Position numbers and translations under genes: made by a program
In this document: piece by piece, positions 9,209 through 16,657 of the stretch
Position numbering within the stretch: the first letter of the stretch is position 1
Layout of the letters: each line of letters begins with the position of its first letter
Virus record (IMG/VR): IMGVR_UViG_3300047287_000420
Coordinates: 1 to 64,000 of that record
DNA: 64,000 nucleotides
Reading direction: 5' to 3' (one strand)
DNA from: a virus
Notes under the pieces: generated by a model
What the model was told of the DNA's origin: nothing
The model's input: only the letters and a program-made list of their open reading frames with translations
Databases searched by the model: none

Positions 9209-9470
9209 CGGATACCACCACAGCTGATTCTTCTATATTACCGCGAATATTTAAAATATCGCCAGGCAGACATTCTAAAGTCATACACAACTTCTCTAGC
9301 ACATCAGGCGATGGTATGTAGTCTGGATCGGTATAAATCTTTCTTGTCGTGGTTGGCGATAAGTTAGCTTGCTTACTTAAAGCAAACGAAGACAGCCTCT
9401 TGGTATCGAGCAGCGTCTTAAGTGTATTTACTAGCTTGCCCGAAGCTGTGTGCGATGAATAAAAAGGCAC
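9198..9470 (-). CDS. XRE-type helix-turn-helix regulator
   Basis: 90 aa. Contains a Cro/C1-type HTH: LDTKRLSSFALSKQANLSPT, then TTRKIYTDPDYIPSPDVLEK with the typical downstream helix LCMTLECLPGDILNI. This is the small XRE fold often annotated as HTH_26. It lies at the head of the virion operon 9208-6043, overlapping its first gene by 11 bases, so it could regulate that operon or its own transcript. It is not accompanied by an integrase, which argues against a classical lysogeny repressor. Confidence 0.82.
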   Translation of the reverse strand: MPFYSSHTASGKLVNTLKTLLDTKRLSSFALSKQANLSPTTTRKIYTDPDYIPSPDVLEKLCMTLECLPGDILNIRGNIEESAVVVSGVF

Positions 9471-9516
9471 GACTCATACACCCGATTTGCACATAATACT
9501 TCGAGATTTAATAAAG

Positions 9517-10290
9517 TTAAAATCCCAGGTGCTTACGACGGCAGAACCCGAGATCAAACGTCGTGAAGCTAGTCGGGAACTCAGGGTTATTAAACGGATG
9601 TTTGTGGGTAGGTTCGTCGATGTGAGCCTGCCAGCCCTCACCCCACTTCATATGCAAATACCTTTTATTTAACTCGTGGGCGATGTGGATCGGCTGAGCC
9701 AGGGACGGGTCAGACCTCCAGGTCTGCGAGCCATCCGAATAATCGTTTTTACTAGTCCCATGAAAATAACCGTGCTCAAGGGATAGAACACGCTTAACAT
9801 CATCGTGTATAAAACGCATACCGTAATCCATATCCTCTGTGTAAGCAGGATATAAATTCTCATCAAATAATCCGTATCGCTGAACCATCCAGTCTTTCAA
9901 AAGAAAGATATCCCAACCACCGCCACAGCCGTGGACAATCCCAACATCCTCAGCCTGTGCTTTCTCGTTCATCTCCTGAAGAAAGCCAGCTTCAAACATC
10001 ACGTCATGGTTTGATATAACCCAATATGGTGCTTGCATAAAGCACTTAATGATTAAGTTCCAAGCACCAGAACAACCAACGTTCGCAGGCATGTGGGTCA
10101 CATGCACTCGCTTTACGAACGGGTTAGCCAACTTACGGACACTTTCTACCGCGTCCGTAATCTGACCCCGACCGTTGTTATTAAATACGACAAAGTTATC
10201 GACCGGGTAGTCGATGCTCATAAAGAGCCTATGGAGCCAATAAGGGTTATTAACGATTGCTGTGCCGAGCACAGGAATAGAAGAACTCAT
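9517..10290 (-). CDS. GT2-like glycosyltransferase
   Basis: 257 aa. GT-A features: the start VLGTAIVNNPYWLHRLFMSI, NVGCSGAWNLIIK, the substrate-site segment YWVISNHDVMFEAGFLQEM with HDV in the DXD position, and the acidic YTEDMDYGMRF motif typical of GT2 enzymes. Probably modifies a virion or host surface glycan. Transcribed with the neighbouring minus-strand genes; 12 bp separate it from the zinc-ribbon gene upstream. Confidence 0.8.
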   Translation of the reverse strand: MSSSIPVLGTAIVNNPYWLHRLFMSIDYPVDNFVVFNNNGRGQITDAVESVRKLANPFVKRVHVTHMPANVGCSGAWNLIIKCFMQAPYWVISNHDVMFEAGFLQEMNEKAQAEDVGIVHGCGGGWDIFLLKDWMVQRYGLFDENLYPAYTEDMDYGMRFIHDDVKRVLSLEHGYFHGTSKNDYSDGSQTWRSDPSLAQPIHIAHELNKRYLHMKWGEGWQAHIDEPTHKHPFNNPEFPTSFTTFDLGFCRRKHLGF

Positions 10291-10302
10291 TAGACAGCTG
10301 AT

Positions 10303-10764
10303 CTATGTCAGCATGTTATCAGAAAATATCGATTGGAACAGGTTGCATCCTTTAGCATCTTCAGTCTGAGCTTCGGGTATATCGAAAGAACAACCGTAAG
10401 GTGTCAGGTGTGCACAATCAGAACAAGGAATCCCCTCAGGCGCCACGGAGATCGGCTCTAGTTGTACAAGTTGTTGTACAGGTTGTTGTACAGGTTGATG
10501 GAGACTATTAAAGACCTGCTCCAACTGATTGAACTTACTGCGAAGAGTGCGCAGTTCTTCATAAGCCTCAGACGTCAATTCATACGTTGTGTACTTGTGA
10601 TCACACCCAAAGCAGCTATACCGCCTTCTGGTGCCTTCAAATATCTTCCTGCTTTCTTTTACTTTAGCTTTGAGCTCACCGCATAAAGGACATTCTTTTG
10701 TTTTGTGGAATTCGTAGAGACCCTGAAGTTGATTGTTGTCGTGCTTTTTCTTTTGAGGCGCCAT
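10303..10764 (-). CDS. Zinc-ribbon protein with NrdR-like N-terminal domain
   Basis: 153 aa from the ATG at 10764; a longer reading would begin inside the tRNA-Leu gene and is rejected. Residues ~20-57 hold two CxxC knuckles (ECPLCGELK and SCFGCDHKYTTYE) arranged like the NrdR zinc ribbon, including the RRRYSC and TTYE landmarks, but the NrdR ATP-cone is absent. A Gln/Pro/Val repeat (QPVQQPVQQLVQ) joins it to a second Cys cluster (CSDCAHLTPYGC). Likely nucleic-acid binding. It begins 15 bp after the tRNA gene. Confidence 0.75.
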   Translation of the reverse strand: MAPQKKKHDNNQLQGLYEFHKTKECPLCGELKAKVKESRKIFEGTRRRYSCFGCDHKYTTYELTSEAYEELRTLRSKFNQLEQVFNSLHQPVQQPVQQLVQLEPISVAPEGIPCSDCAHLTPYGCSFDIPEAQTEDAKGCNLFQSIFSDNMLT

Positions 10765-10778
10765 TAGATGTTCGTTAG

Positions 10779-10860
10779 TGCTGCAGGTGGGACTCGAACC
10801 CACATGAGTGAAACTCAGCGCATTTTAAGTGCGCAGCGTATACCATTCCGCCACTGCAGC
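10779..10860 (-). tRNA. tRNA-Leu (UAA anticodon)
   Basis: 82 nt on the complement. The acceptor stem is a perfect 7 bp (10854-10860 with 10780-10786), the anticodon stem is GCGCA/TGCGC with loop CTTAAAA giving anticodon UAA, there is a long class II variable arm, and the T-loop is GTTCGAGTC. The 3' CCA is not encoded. Fits a leucine tRNA that reads UUA. Confidence 0.93.
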
Positions 10861-10880
10861 GGCATGAGGACTATAGCAAC

Positions 10881-11120
10881 TTACTGACTGTCCAAGGGAG
10901 GCTCATTAGAGTTTTTCCAGGTTTGATCGCCAGGCAGCGGCTCTGTGCCGTACTCAAACGTATCGTAGTCTTCGTCGTTACGAGGATCTTCTATAAACGC
11001 GTAGTGCGTGGTCTCCTCTTCGATAAAAGACTGCAAGTTCTTGATCGCACTATCGAGGAGCTCTTGCTCTTCCGGCGTGAGCTCAAGGGAATCTGACACA
11101 GACCGCAGGCGACTACTCAC
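10881..11120 (-). CDS. Small acidic hypothetical protein
   Basis: 79 aa, strongly acidic. The N-terminal helix ELTPEEQELLDSAIKNLQSF is followed by a disordered acidic tail. No motif recognised. It follows the membrane protein at 11124 by 3 bp and precedes the tRNA-Leu, downstream of the promoter at 11432-11460. Confidence 0.7.
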   Translation of the reverse strand: MSSRLRSVSDSLELTPEEQELLDSAIKNLQSFIEEETTHYAFIEDPRNDEDYDTFEYGTEPLPGDQTWKNSNEPPLDSQ

Positions 11121-11123
11121 AGG

Positions 11124-11417
11124 CTAACGGTGCTCATAAAAATTCAGGCGAGCATTAACGGCGGCTTTACAAGTCCGAACGTCACGCCGTCCGTAGATCT
11201 CGACCTGCCGGACAAGGCACTCCCCAACAGCTTGGTTGAACTGCCTCATGCGGGTTGCGTAGGAGCTCTGGTTGGTTACGAATTTTGGAAACAGCGTGGC
11301 GAAAGCGATCAGGGTACAGACCGAAACAGTCAGACCAAAAGCATGAGAGAAGATCGCGTACGCAACGGCGTCGCTGGAGTTGGCTCTGATTTGGATGTCG
11401 TTTGTCATGTGAGTCAC
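11124..11417 (-). CDS. Small membrane protein
   Basis: 97 aa (or 94 aa if the second ATG at 11408 is used). One hydrophobic segment, AYAIFSHAFGLTVSVCTLIA, followed by a basic C-terminal half. First gene after a strong minus-strand promoter. Function not recognised. Confidence 0.65.
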   Translation of the reverse strand: MTHMTNDIQIRANSSDAVAYAIFSHAFGLTVSVCTLIAFATLFPKFVTNQSSYATRMRQFNQAVGECLVRQVEIYGRRDVRTCKAAVNARLNFYEHR

Positions 11418-11431
11418 CTAGTGACACTGCA

Positions 11432-11460
11432 AGCATACAGCCCAAAGGGCAGCGTGTCAA
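11432..11460 (-). promoter_or_regulatory. Sigma70-type promoter reading the minus strand
   Basis: On the complement: -35 TTGACA (11455-11460), 17-bp spacer, -10 TATGCT (11432-11437). It lies 15 bp upstream of the gene starting at 11417. The spacer carries the inverted repeat GCCC-TTT-GGGC, which could be an operator. It would drive the small membrane protein, tRNA-Leu, zinc-ribbon and glycosyltransferase genes. Confidence 0.7.
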
Positions 11461-11499
11461 CAAAATGCTGCTACCATAACGACATTTAGAACCGGGCAG

Positions 11500-12213
11500 A
11501 TGACCACGGCTGGCAAGCAGAGCTTTAAAGATCTCATGGCTCAGCTCGGCAACGAAGCTGAAGAAGTTGTGCCGACTGTCCAGATCCAAGGAAAGAAGAA
11601 GCTGAACGAGCGCTATAGCCTCAATCAAACTTGGTACGACGCTCTGCTGAACACCGATATGGTGCTCTGCACTCGTGACGAAGCGGCTGAACTGCGTTTA
11701 GACCCTTCTGCAAAGCGTCAAATCGTCGAAATCGGTGTTTACGAGGGCGCTTCGAGCTGTTTCTGGTCTGATTTTTATCTTTCGCACCCCGAATCTTGTC
11801 TAATTTCCATCGATCCGTTCACCGGAAGCTCTGAGCATCACGAAAAGCCCGAAAACTACCCCGAATTAGCGAAAATCGAGCTCACAGCTCGCGGGAATAT
11901 TGCTAAATCCGATAACGCTGCCAAGATTGAAGTAATTAAAGGTTGCAGCTGGGACGTTTTTCCTGAACTCAACCGTCGTAGCGGCGGCGAACCTTGGATC
12001 GACGTCCTGTATATCGATGGTGCACACGATCCTGCTTCTGTCGCACGGGATACCACGCTGTTTGTCCCGATGGTTAAGTCTGGTGGAATCGTTATTTTTG
12101 ACGATTATGGCCACCCTGACGTTCAGCGCGGTGTCGATGGCGCCCTCAACGCCTTCGCTTCGATGAAGCTTGCAATCTTTACCGGCTGGCAACTCGTAAC
12201 TAAGGTCGCATGA
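11500..12213 (+). CDS. Class I SAM-dependent methyltransferase (Methyltransf_24-like)
   Basis: 237 aa. Motif I QIVEIGVYEGASSCFW (the E-x-G-x-x-x-G loop that binds SAM), motif II ISIDPFTGS, and the acidic strand DVLYIDGAHDPASVARD, which is the hallmark of the small-molecule/sugar methyltransferase group Methyltransf_24. C-terminal IVIFDDYGHPDVQRGVDGAL completes the fold. Given four glycosyltransferases in the window, a sugar or glycan substrate is plausible. Four-base overlap with the next gene. Confidence 0.85.
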   Translation: MTTAGKQSFKDLMAQLGNEAEEVVPTVQIQGKKKLNERYSLNQTWYDALLNTDMVLCTRDEAAELRLDPSAKRQIVEIGVYEGASSCFWSDFYLSHPESCLISIDPFTGSSEHHEKPENYPELAKIELTARGNIAKSDNAAKIEVIKGCSWDVFPELNRRSGGEPWIDVLYIDGAHDPASVARDTTLFVPMVKSGGIVIFDDYGHPDVQRGVDGALNAFASMKLAIFTGWQLVTKVA

Positions 12214-12425
12214 ACGCAGAAGATTCTTGCAGAACCTGTCGGTTTTTCCGACTGACACACGATGTTGAGGTGAACGCGACGGGTCAATGTCGTCGCTTCT
12301 CCCCTATTCCCGTCTATATTCAATCTGCACTACTACCACGGGCGCAGTGGCCTCAGGTCAACGCCGATAAAGATTGGTGCGGGCAGTTCAAACCAGTTAA
12401 ATCAAATCTCAAACGAGACACATGA
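12210..12425 (+). CDS. Small Cys-rich protein (CxxC...C...DWCGxF type)
   Basis: 71 aa. CRTCRFF, GQCRRFSP and KDWCGQFKP place four Cys residues as in a small metal-binding fold often seen in phage and bacterial hypothetical proteins. Coupled by ATGA to the methyltransferase; may assist it or act separately. No function is known to me. Confidence 0.72.
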   Translation: MNAEDSCRTCRFFRLTHDVEVNATGQCRRFSPIPVYIQSALLPRAQWPQVNADKDWCGQFKPVKSNLKRDT

Positions 12426-12478
12426 GATTGGCGCTTGGGGATTTTCGACGCGCCTCCCACACCTTTCCCCACTAGTAG

Positions 12479-12500
12479 CTGCGCACGCACGCAGTTTTTT
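12479..12500 (+). terminator. Rho-independent terminator
   Basis: Perfect 5-bp stem CTGCG/CGCAG (12479-12483 with 12490-12494), 6-base loop, followed directly by six T residues (12495-12500). Ends the plus-strand methyltransferase operon. Confidence 0.7.
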
Positions 12501-12501
12501 C

Positions 12502-12738
12502 TTACACCTGCTGCCCTTCGTCTTTTACGGCCTGCTTACGGGCCTCTTTTTTTGCGTCCCAGTCCGCTGGTTTCGTCCTTCGCGTTAGCTGGATCTTCCG
12601 CTCATCCACCAGGTGCCAGCTACTAACAAAACTCTGCTCACCCCACGCTGCCTTAACCAAGATCCCATAATCATCAACCCCAATCACTTCAAAATCATCT
12701 TCATCTACATGCACATAAGTCATGTACTTCACAGTCAA
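12502..12738 (-). CDS. Small hypothetical protein
   Basis: 78 aa. The beta-rich first half (DEDDFEVIGVDDYGILVKAA, then GEQSFVSSWHLVDERKIQL) resembles a small SH3-like barrel, and the tail is a basic/acidic helix ending in a Lys-rich stretch. A second ATG at 12723 is an alternative start. No family recognised. Confidence 0.65.
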   Translation of the reverse strand: MTVKYMTYVHVDEDDFEVIGVDDYGILVKAAWGEQSFVSSWHLVDERKIQLTRRTKPADWDAKKEARKQAVKDEGQQV

Positions 12739-12822
12739 CTTATTAGATCAGACCCAACTATAAACTACCTTCTGTTTTGTGCGTGTTAAAGTAACAATAG
12801 GTAGGCGTCTGCATCCTTAGAA

Positions 12823-13146
12823 ATGAACATAAACGATATCATCAGCATGTTCTCTCCTGAAAAATCTAATAACTTCTTAAATGATTTCATTCAATCTGTC
12901 CTCACCCGCAAACCTAAAATTTACGATTTTGACGAAAGCGCCTTAAGAAGCGAAGACAATAAAACAGGAATGATGGTGCCGCCCAACTGGACACCGCGCC
13001 CTAAACCTCGTATCGAAAACTTCGAAGACTTACAAAACACTCTGTACGGATCTGATGCGTGCGCTAAATGCCGCGCAGCTCAGGCAGCTTCAATGCGAAA
13101 CGGCGTAATGAATATCGCAGATCCTTGCCGTGGAGTTTGCGGTTAA
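12823..13146 (+). CDS. Hypothetical protein with C-terminal Cys cluster
   Basis: 107 aa. Helical N-terminus, central Pro-rich PPNWTPRPKPRIENFEDL, and a C-terminal CAKC...CRGVCG pair of CxxC-like motifs that could bind a metal. Seven bases before the next plus-strand gene, so probably co-transcribed with it. Function unknown. Confidence 0.7.
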   Translation: MNINDIISMFSPEKSNNFLNDFIQSVLTRKPKIYDFDESALRSEDNKTGMMVPPNWTPRPKPRIENFEDLQNTLYGSDACAKCRAAQAASMRNGVMNIADPCRGVCG

Positions 13147-13152
13147 TTAATC

Positions 13153-13989
13153 ATGGCTAACTCAATCGAGTACCTACCGACATACCGCTCCGGTTTCACT
13201 GGTCCTAGTGAACGGATCGGTGGTTCGTCGCCGTATCACATCGACCTCAAGATCCTTAGCGCCCTACCCCTACAAGAAAAGATCCGAGCCCTTGATTCAC
13301 TGGCCCAGCAATACAGCAGTATTGGCCGTGAGATTGAGTTCTCCAACCAAGCCGTCTCGAATCAACGTTGGAACCCAAACGCCAGCCCCGAAGAAAAGAA
13401 AGCATTATTCGAAGCTGCCACTAAGGCCCACGCAACTCGGCCCGGTTGGGATCCTTTAGATTTTTACGTTCCTTTCAAAGGTAAATCCCGCTTCGATACA
13501 GGTGCGGTCGAGGGCGCCTCGATTTATATCCCAGGTGTACCTGGCGGCAAAATCCGCCGTGGCTCAGGTGGTGGTTACGGCTACTTCAGTGAAGCCATGG
13601 ACCCTAGCGGCCGCGTGGTATTCCGTGTTGGCCACGGTGACATCAACCGCCCCGAGCAAGAAGGCGAGATTGTTGTTGCTGAACAAGCAGCGCCACAACC
13701 GGGCACAACAAAACCCGAAACCAAATCTGCCGAAGAGCTTTTACTCAAAAAGATCGAAGAACTCACAAAACCCAAGATCGAAATTGGCAGTAGCTACACA
13801 GGGCCTGGTCCCGAAACCTTCCGCAAGGCACGCGAAGAAATCGATCAAACCATGATGCAGCTCCTGCTAGAAAAAGCTGCTCAAAAGCCTGAAGAAAAGC
13901 AAACTCCCCAATACGTGCAAGGCGCAGGAAACGCTGCTGCGATCGCTTTAGCCCAAAAAGGCTTCGGAACTCCAAAATCCTTAATCTAA
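13153..13989 (+). CDS. Virion-type hypothetical protein
   Basis: 278 aa. Glycine-rich centre (SIYIPGVPGGKIRRGSGGGY) flanked by charged helical regions; the C-terminal third is Lys/Glu/Gln-rich. No catalytic motif. It converges with the zinc-ribbon gene and overlaps it by nine bases (13981-13989). Composition resembles the other virion-type proteins of this section. Confidence 0.72.
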   Translation: MANSIEYLPTYRSGFTGPSERIGGSSPYHIDLKILSALPLQEKIRALDSLAQQYSSIGREIEFSNQAVSNQRWNPNASPEEKKALFEAATKAHATRPGWDPLDFYVPFKGKSRFDTGAVEGASIYIPGVPGGKIRRGSGGGYGYFSEAMDPSGRVVFRVGHGDINRPEQEGEIVVAEQAAPQPGTTKPETKSAEELLLKKIEELTKPKIEIGSSYTGPGPETFRKAREEIDQTMMQLLLEKAAQKPEEKQTPQYVQGAGNAAAIALAQKGFGTPKSLI

Positions 13990-14211
13990 GGCCTCACCAC
14001 GGCTGAGTTTCCGAATACCCGTAATGAGGTACGCATAGTCACGTGCCTCAGTAACGGGCTTCGATTCCCCGCAAACATCGCAGTCGCCTTCCCAAACTGA
14101 GCTGCAACCGACCGAGTAAACGCCGTACTTGCTGCCACAGTCAGAACAGACGATATAGGCGTTCTCAAGCTTTTTCAGCAGCTCCTTCGTTGCTGAACTG
14201 AGTCGGGGCAT
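13981..14211 (-). CDS. Small zinc-ribbon protein
   Basis: 76 aa. CSDCGSKYG and CDVCGESKPVTEARDYAYL form a two-knuckle zinc ribbon of a type common in phage genomes of many families. Probably a DNA- or protein-binding accessory protein. Its 5' end overlaps the upstream gene by 47 bases, an unusually long overlap. Confidence 0.8.
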   Translation of the reverse strand: MPRLSSATKELLKKLENAYIVCSDCGSKYGVYSVGCSSVWEGDCDVCGESKPVTEARDYAYLITGIRKLSRGEALD

Positions 14212-14410
14212 AACCCTCGCCAGGGAAAAGAGAATTCATGATGGACTCTACCTGGTTCACCCGAGCGCGACGATCCGCGAGCTCCTGACATAAAGCTTTC
14301 TTTAGATGCGGAACCAGCTTGTTTACCATATCCTCATCCATATACTCACACACAGTTTCCTCAAGCCTTTTATACACACCTTCTTCGTAGGAGCACATTT
14401 CAAAGAGCAT
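14165..14410 (-). CDS. Small helical hypothetical protein
   Basis: 81 aa from the ATG at 14410; a GTG/ATG further upstream would give 90 aa. The N-terminal half is acidic (EEGVYKRLEETVCEYMDEDM) and the C-terminal half basic. No motif. Overlaps the membrane protein upstream by 11 bases and the zinc ribbon downstream by 47. Confidence 0.62.
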   Translation of the reverse strand: MLFEMCSYEEGVYKRLEETVCEYMDEDMVNKLVPHLKKALCQELADRRARVNQVESIMNSLFPGEGYAPTQFSNEGAAEKA

Positions 14411-14582
14411 CGTTCCAGTGACGGATGACACCCGCAACGATAAAGCAGTTCGTCACAAAGTAAGTCACGAATATGAAAGTCCTAACCCAAGCGACATGGT
14501 CTGCCGTTTGCTGGCAATCAGCACTCTTAGGACCTAAGGCATTGGCCCAGATCTTAAAGATCTTTTGACGGCGCCGGTTCAT
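14400..14582 (-). CDS. Small membrane protein
   Basis: 60 aa. One transmembrane segment, TFIFVTYFVTNCFIVAGVI, preceded by a basic N-terminus (NRRRQKIFKIWANA), which predicts an N-in orientation. Sits six bases after the methyltransferase gene. A holin-like role cannot be excluded, but nothing specific supports it. Confidence 0.6.
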   Translation of the reverse strand: MNRRRQKIFKIWANALGPKSADCQQTADHVAWVRTFIFVTYFVTNCFIVAGVIRHWNDAL

Positions 14583-14588
14583 CCGATA

Positions 14589-15173
14589 CTAGCTTTTTTG
14601 AAACTCACTGAGATTCCTGCGCTTATACACGTTGCCATAACCACGGCCAACGCAGCCCGATTCATTCAAATCAGCGACAAGACCCTCATTGCCGATCCAG
14701 GAGTCCAGTAAGTCTTTCGTCAAAGCAACCGGATGCCCCTCGTGGGCTGGGATATCAACCCATTCAAACAAACGGAGAACAGGGGCAGCAGCCAGCGCGT
14801 TCTTAATAATCCGCTCAGGGTCTTCAGTGTGCTGCAGGCAGTTATAAATCCAGACTTCATCCCAGCCCGCCTCATCGACATCCTCACCGCGACCGACCTT
14901 AACGCGTATGTTTTTGGTTGCGTAACGTGCAACAGTCCACTGTGGGTAGCTGATTGGATCGACAACAAGCCCTTCCAGCAAGCTTATGCACTTCAAAAGC
15001 ATCGAAGTGGGTCCACCTCCAATATCTAAGATCCGTTTCCCCGAAGCCTCAAAATGAAAACCACGCGGGATCAGTTCCATGAAACGCGCGTAGACGTAAT
15101 GCTTTTGATCTTCGCTAAAGGTATTGCAGCAATCACCCCAGAACTGACGCTCAAAAGCTAAATCGTCGTGCAC
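14589..15173 (-). CDS. Class I SAM-dependent methyltransferase
   Basis: 194 aa. Motif I KRILDIGGGPTSMLLK, acidic residue at the end of strand 2 in GLVVDPISY, motif IV-like DEVWIYNCLQHTEDPERIIK, then LRLFEWVDIPAHEGHP. This is the Methyltransf_11/23 layout used on small molecules or glycans. Unrelated to the other methyltransferase at 11500. Confidence 0.8.
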   Translation of the reverse strand: MHDDLAFERQFWGDCCNTFSEDQKHYVYARFMELIPRGFHFEASGKRILDIGGGPTSMLLKCISLLEGLVVDPISYPQWTVARYATKNIRVKVGRGEDVDEAGWDEVWIYNCLQHTEDPERIIKNALAAAPVLRLFEWVDIPAHEGHPVALTKDLLDSWIGNEGLVADLNESGCVGRGYGNVYKRRNLSEFQKS

Positions 15174-15222
15174 GTTAATCCTGCAATTCAGGACCCAGAC
15201 TACAGATTTGCAACGAGAAAAA

Positions 15223-15408
15223 TCAACGGATATCTAATTCTCCGTCCTCATCCCAAGTCATGCTGTGCATTAAATGGTACTGAGGACCTTCAGCCCGTCG
15301 AGTTGTAACCGAAACTGAAGCCCGACCGGGCTTTCGATCAGCAGATATTGCCAATAACTTTGCCAGCTGCGTTGAAATCCGATCGAATGCTTTGCAGGGA
15401 TCGCCCAC
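15223..15408 (-). CDS. Small hypothetical protein
   Basis: 61 aa. Basic middle (ADRKPGRASVSVTTRRAEGP) and acidic end. No motif; kept because orientation and spacing match the neighbouring minus-strand genes and no better gene lies on the other strand. Confidence 0.5.
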   Translation of the reverse strand: MGDPCKAFDRISTQLAKLLAISADRKPGRASVSVTTRRAEGPQYHLMHSMTWDEDGELDIR

Positions 15409-15481
15409 AACAGGCCTTGCGTGTTCTTAACTTTACGTAATCAATGTGGGCTCTGCACGTAGTCGTTGCAAAACGACGTAC

Positions 15482-16021
15482 TCAAGCTGCTTGATCCAAA
15501 CGTCTACGAGCTTTTTTTACCGCAGACTGCTTGGAAGCACCGGATCCAGCACCCTTTGGTACGGCAGCTTCCCTTGCAAAAAGCTTGAGGCCATCAGCAC
15601 CACTACCTAAAACCTCGGAAAACTCCGAACCAGCAGCCGTGGCAGAGGATGCAGGCTGTTCAGTAGAAGCCGGTTGAGCCGCTTTAAAAACAGGAGTACC
15701 TTGATAACTAAAGCCGCCGCGTCGGGGTTTCTTCGAAGAAAACAGTGCTGCAAATTTTGCAGTGTCCACAGCGGCTGGAGCTGGGGTCGCCGCAGGGACA
15801 GTCACTGTGTCACTAGGTGCTGTAGTAGCATCAGCGGCAGGTGCCGGCGCAGCAGGAGTAGGAGTCTTAGCTGCAGCTAAACCCTGCAAGAAGTTTTCTA
15901 AGAAATCTCGAGAGGGTACACCGAATTTCGAGCGGCCAGAGCCCTGTTTGCCAGAGATGGGGAACATAAAGTCCCCAAAGCCAATGGCAAACTCACGCGA
16001 AGGAGCTCGGCGACTAGTCAT
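15482..16021 (-). CDS. Ala/Pro-rich virion-type protein
   Basis: 179 aa. N-terminal SREFAIGFGDFMFPISGKQG, then SRDFLENFLQGLAAAKTP, which matches a DFLE-x-FL-x-G motif in the next gene, then long Ala/Pro/Thr linkers and a basic C-terminus. Disordered virion or tail protein is the likeliest role; no enzyme motif. Confidence 0.7.
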   Translation of the reverse strand: MTSRRAPSREFAIGFGDFMFPISGKQGSGRSKFGVPSRDFLENFLQGLAAAKTPTPAAPAPAADATTAPSDTVTVPAATPAPAAVDTAKFAALFSSKKPRRGGFSYQGTPVFKAAQPASTEQPASSATAAGSEFSEVLGSGADGLKLFAREAAVPKGAGSGASKQSAVKKARRRLDQAA

Positions 16022-16050
16022 ATCAGATGTACCCTTTAAATAACTTTAAT

Positions 16051-16428
16051 TCAAACCCCACCTAGGGGGTATCCCATCTTCCTGAGATTCTCCCGAGCGC
16101 GGTCAATGTGACCGCTTTCACGGCGAGTCCGCAACCAATCAGCCAAACGAGCGTAAGCTTCAGGCGATTCAGGGCCGCCGGGATCGACATCTGCAGGGGC
16201 TACGCCTTTAAAGGGAATATACCCAGCTACATCCTGTCCGCCGCCACGCAGAAAGGACTCGAGAAAATCTTCAGCAACCTCTCGAATAGCAGCTTCTCGG
16301 TTGGGAAAATAAGGAAGAACTTCTACAGCAGTGGAGTCCGCACCGGGACGGAACACAAGATCTCGTGTACCGTAAGAATCTTCGCCCGGTCGATACACAA
16401 GGTCCCGGTACATGCTTCTCTTTGGCAA
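16051..16428 (-). CDS. Hypothetical protein sharing the DFLExFLxG motif
   Basis: 125 aa. Starts with two near-copies of RDLVYRPGEDS / RDLVFRPGADS (an internal repeat), followed by VAEDFLESFLRGGGQDVAGY, close to the motif of the gene at 15482. The C-terminal half is basic and helical. Start could instead be the ATG at 16413. Function unknown. Confidence 0.68.
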   Translation of the reverse strand: MPKRSMYRDLVYRPGEDSYGTRDLVFRPGADSTAVEVLPYFPNREAAIREVAEDFLESFLRGGGQDVAGYIPFKGVAPADVDPGGPESPEAYARLADWLRTRRESGHIDRARENLRKMGYPLGGV

Positions 16429-16597
16429 TAAACCTCAGTCTATTTTAGAACCTCCTAAAGGAGTCAAACGCTCAATCGTCGTTATCCTTGCACTGTGGGC
16501 AGTAGGAAGCTGCTTAATGCTTCTATCGGAATTAAGTATTCGATTAAGAAACTCTCTAATGTCCGTTAGCGTCAAGAATTACAGCCGCAACGATTAA
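16412..16597 (+). CDS. Possible small membrane protein (low confidence)
   Basis: 61 aa with one hydrophobic segment, SIVVILALWAVGSCLMLLSE. It faces and overlaps minus-strand genes on both sides (16428 and 16556-16657), so only one of the opposing readings may be real. No clear ribosome-binding site. Confidence 0.35.
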   Translation: MLLFGNKPQSILEPPKGVKRSIVVILALWAVGSCLMLLSELSIRLRNSLMSVSVKNYSRND

Positions 16598-16657
16598 CGC
16601 TATAAGCACGAAACAGACACCCATCAAGCCAATGACGGGCCAAACGACGTGTGTCAC
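16556..16657 (-). CDS. 33-aa membrane peptide coupled to upstream gene
   Basis: Starts with GTG at 16657, overlapping the stop of the gene at 16654-17511 as GTGA, a classic translational-coupling arrangement. Nearly the whole peptide is hydrophobic (VIGLMGVCFVLIALIVAAVI). Too short to be sure, but the coupling favours it over the opposing plus-strand reading. Confidence 0.5.
   Translation of the reverse strand: MTHVVWPVIGLMGVCFVLIALIVAAVILDANGH

Noticed and set aside
10446-10500. TTGTACAGG tandem repeat as a CRISPR or regulatory array
   Set aside because: It is the coding repeat for QPVQQPVQQLVQ in the zinc-ribbon protein; no spacer structure.
10765-10803. Upstream extension of the zinc-ribbon protein
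   Set aside because: The extra residues are translated from the tRNA-Leu gene; the ATG at 10764 is the sensible start.
12526-12556. GGCC...GGCC followed by a T-run as a second terminator
   Set aside because: The stem is only 4 bp and lies inside the minus-strand gene at 12502; the terminator at 12479-12500 is better.
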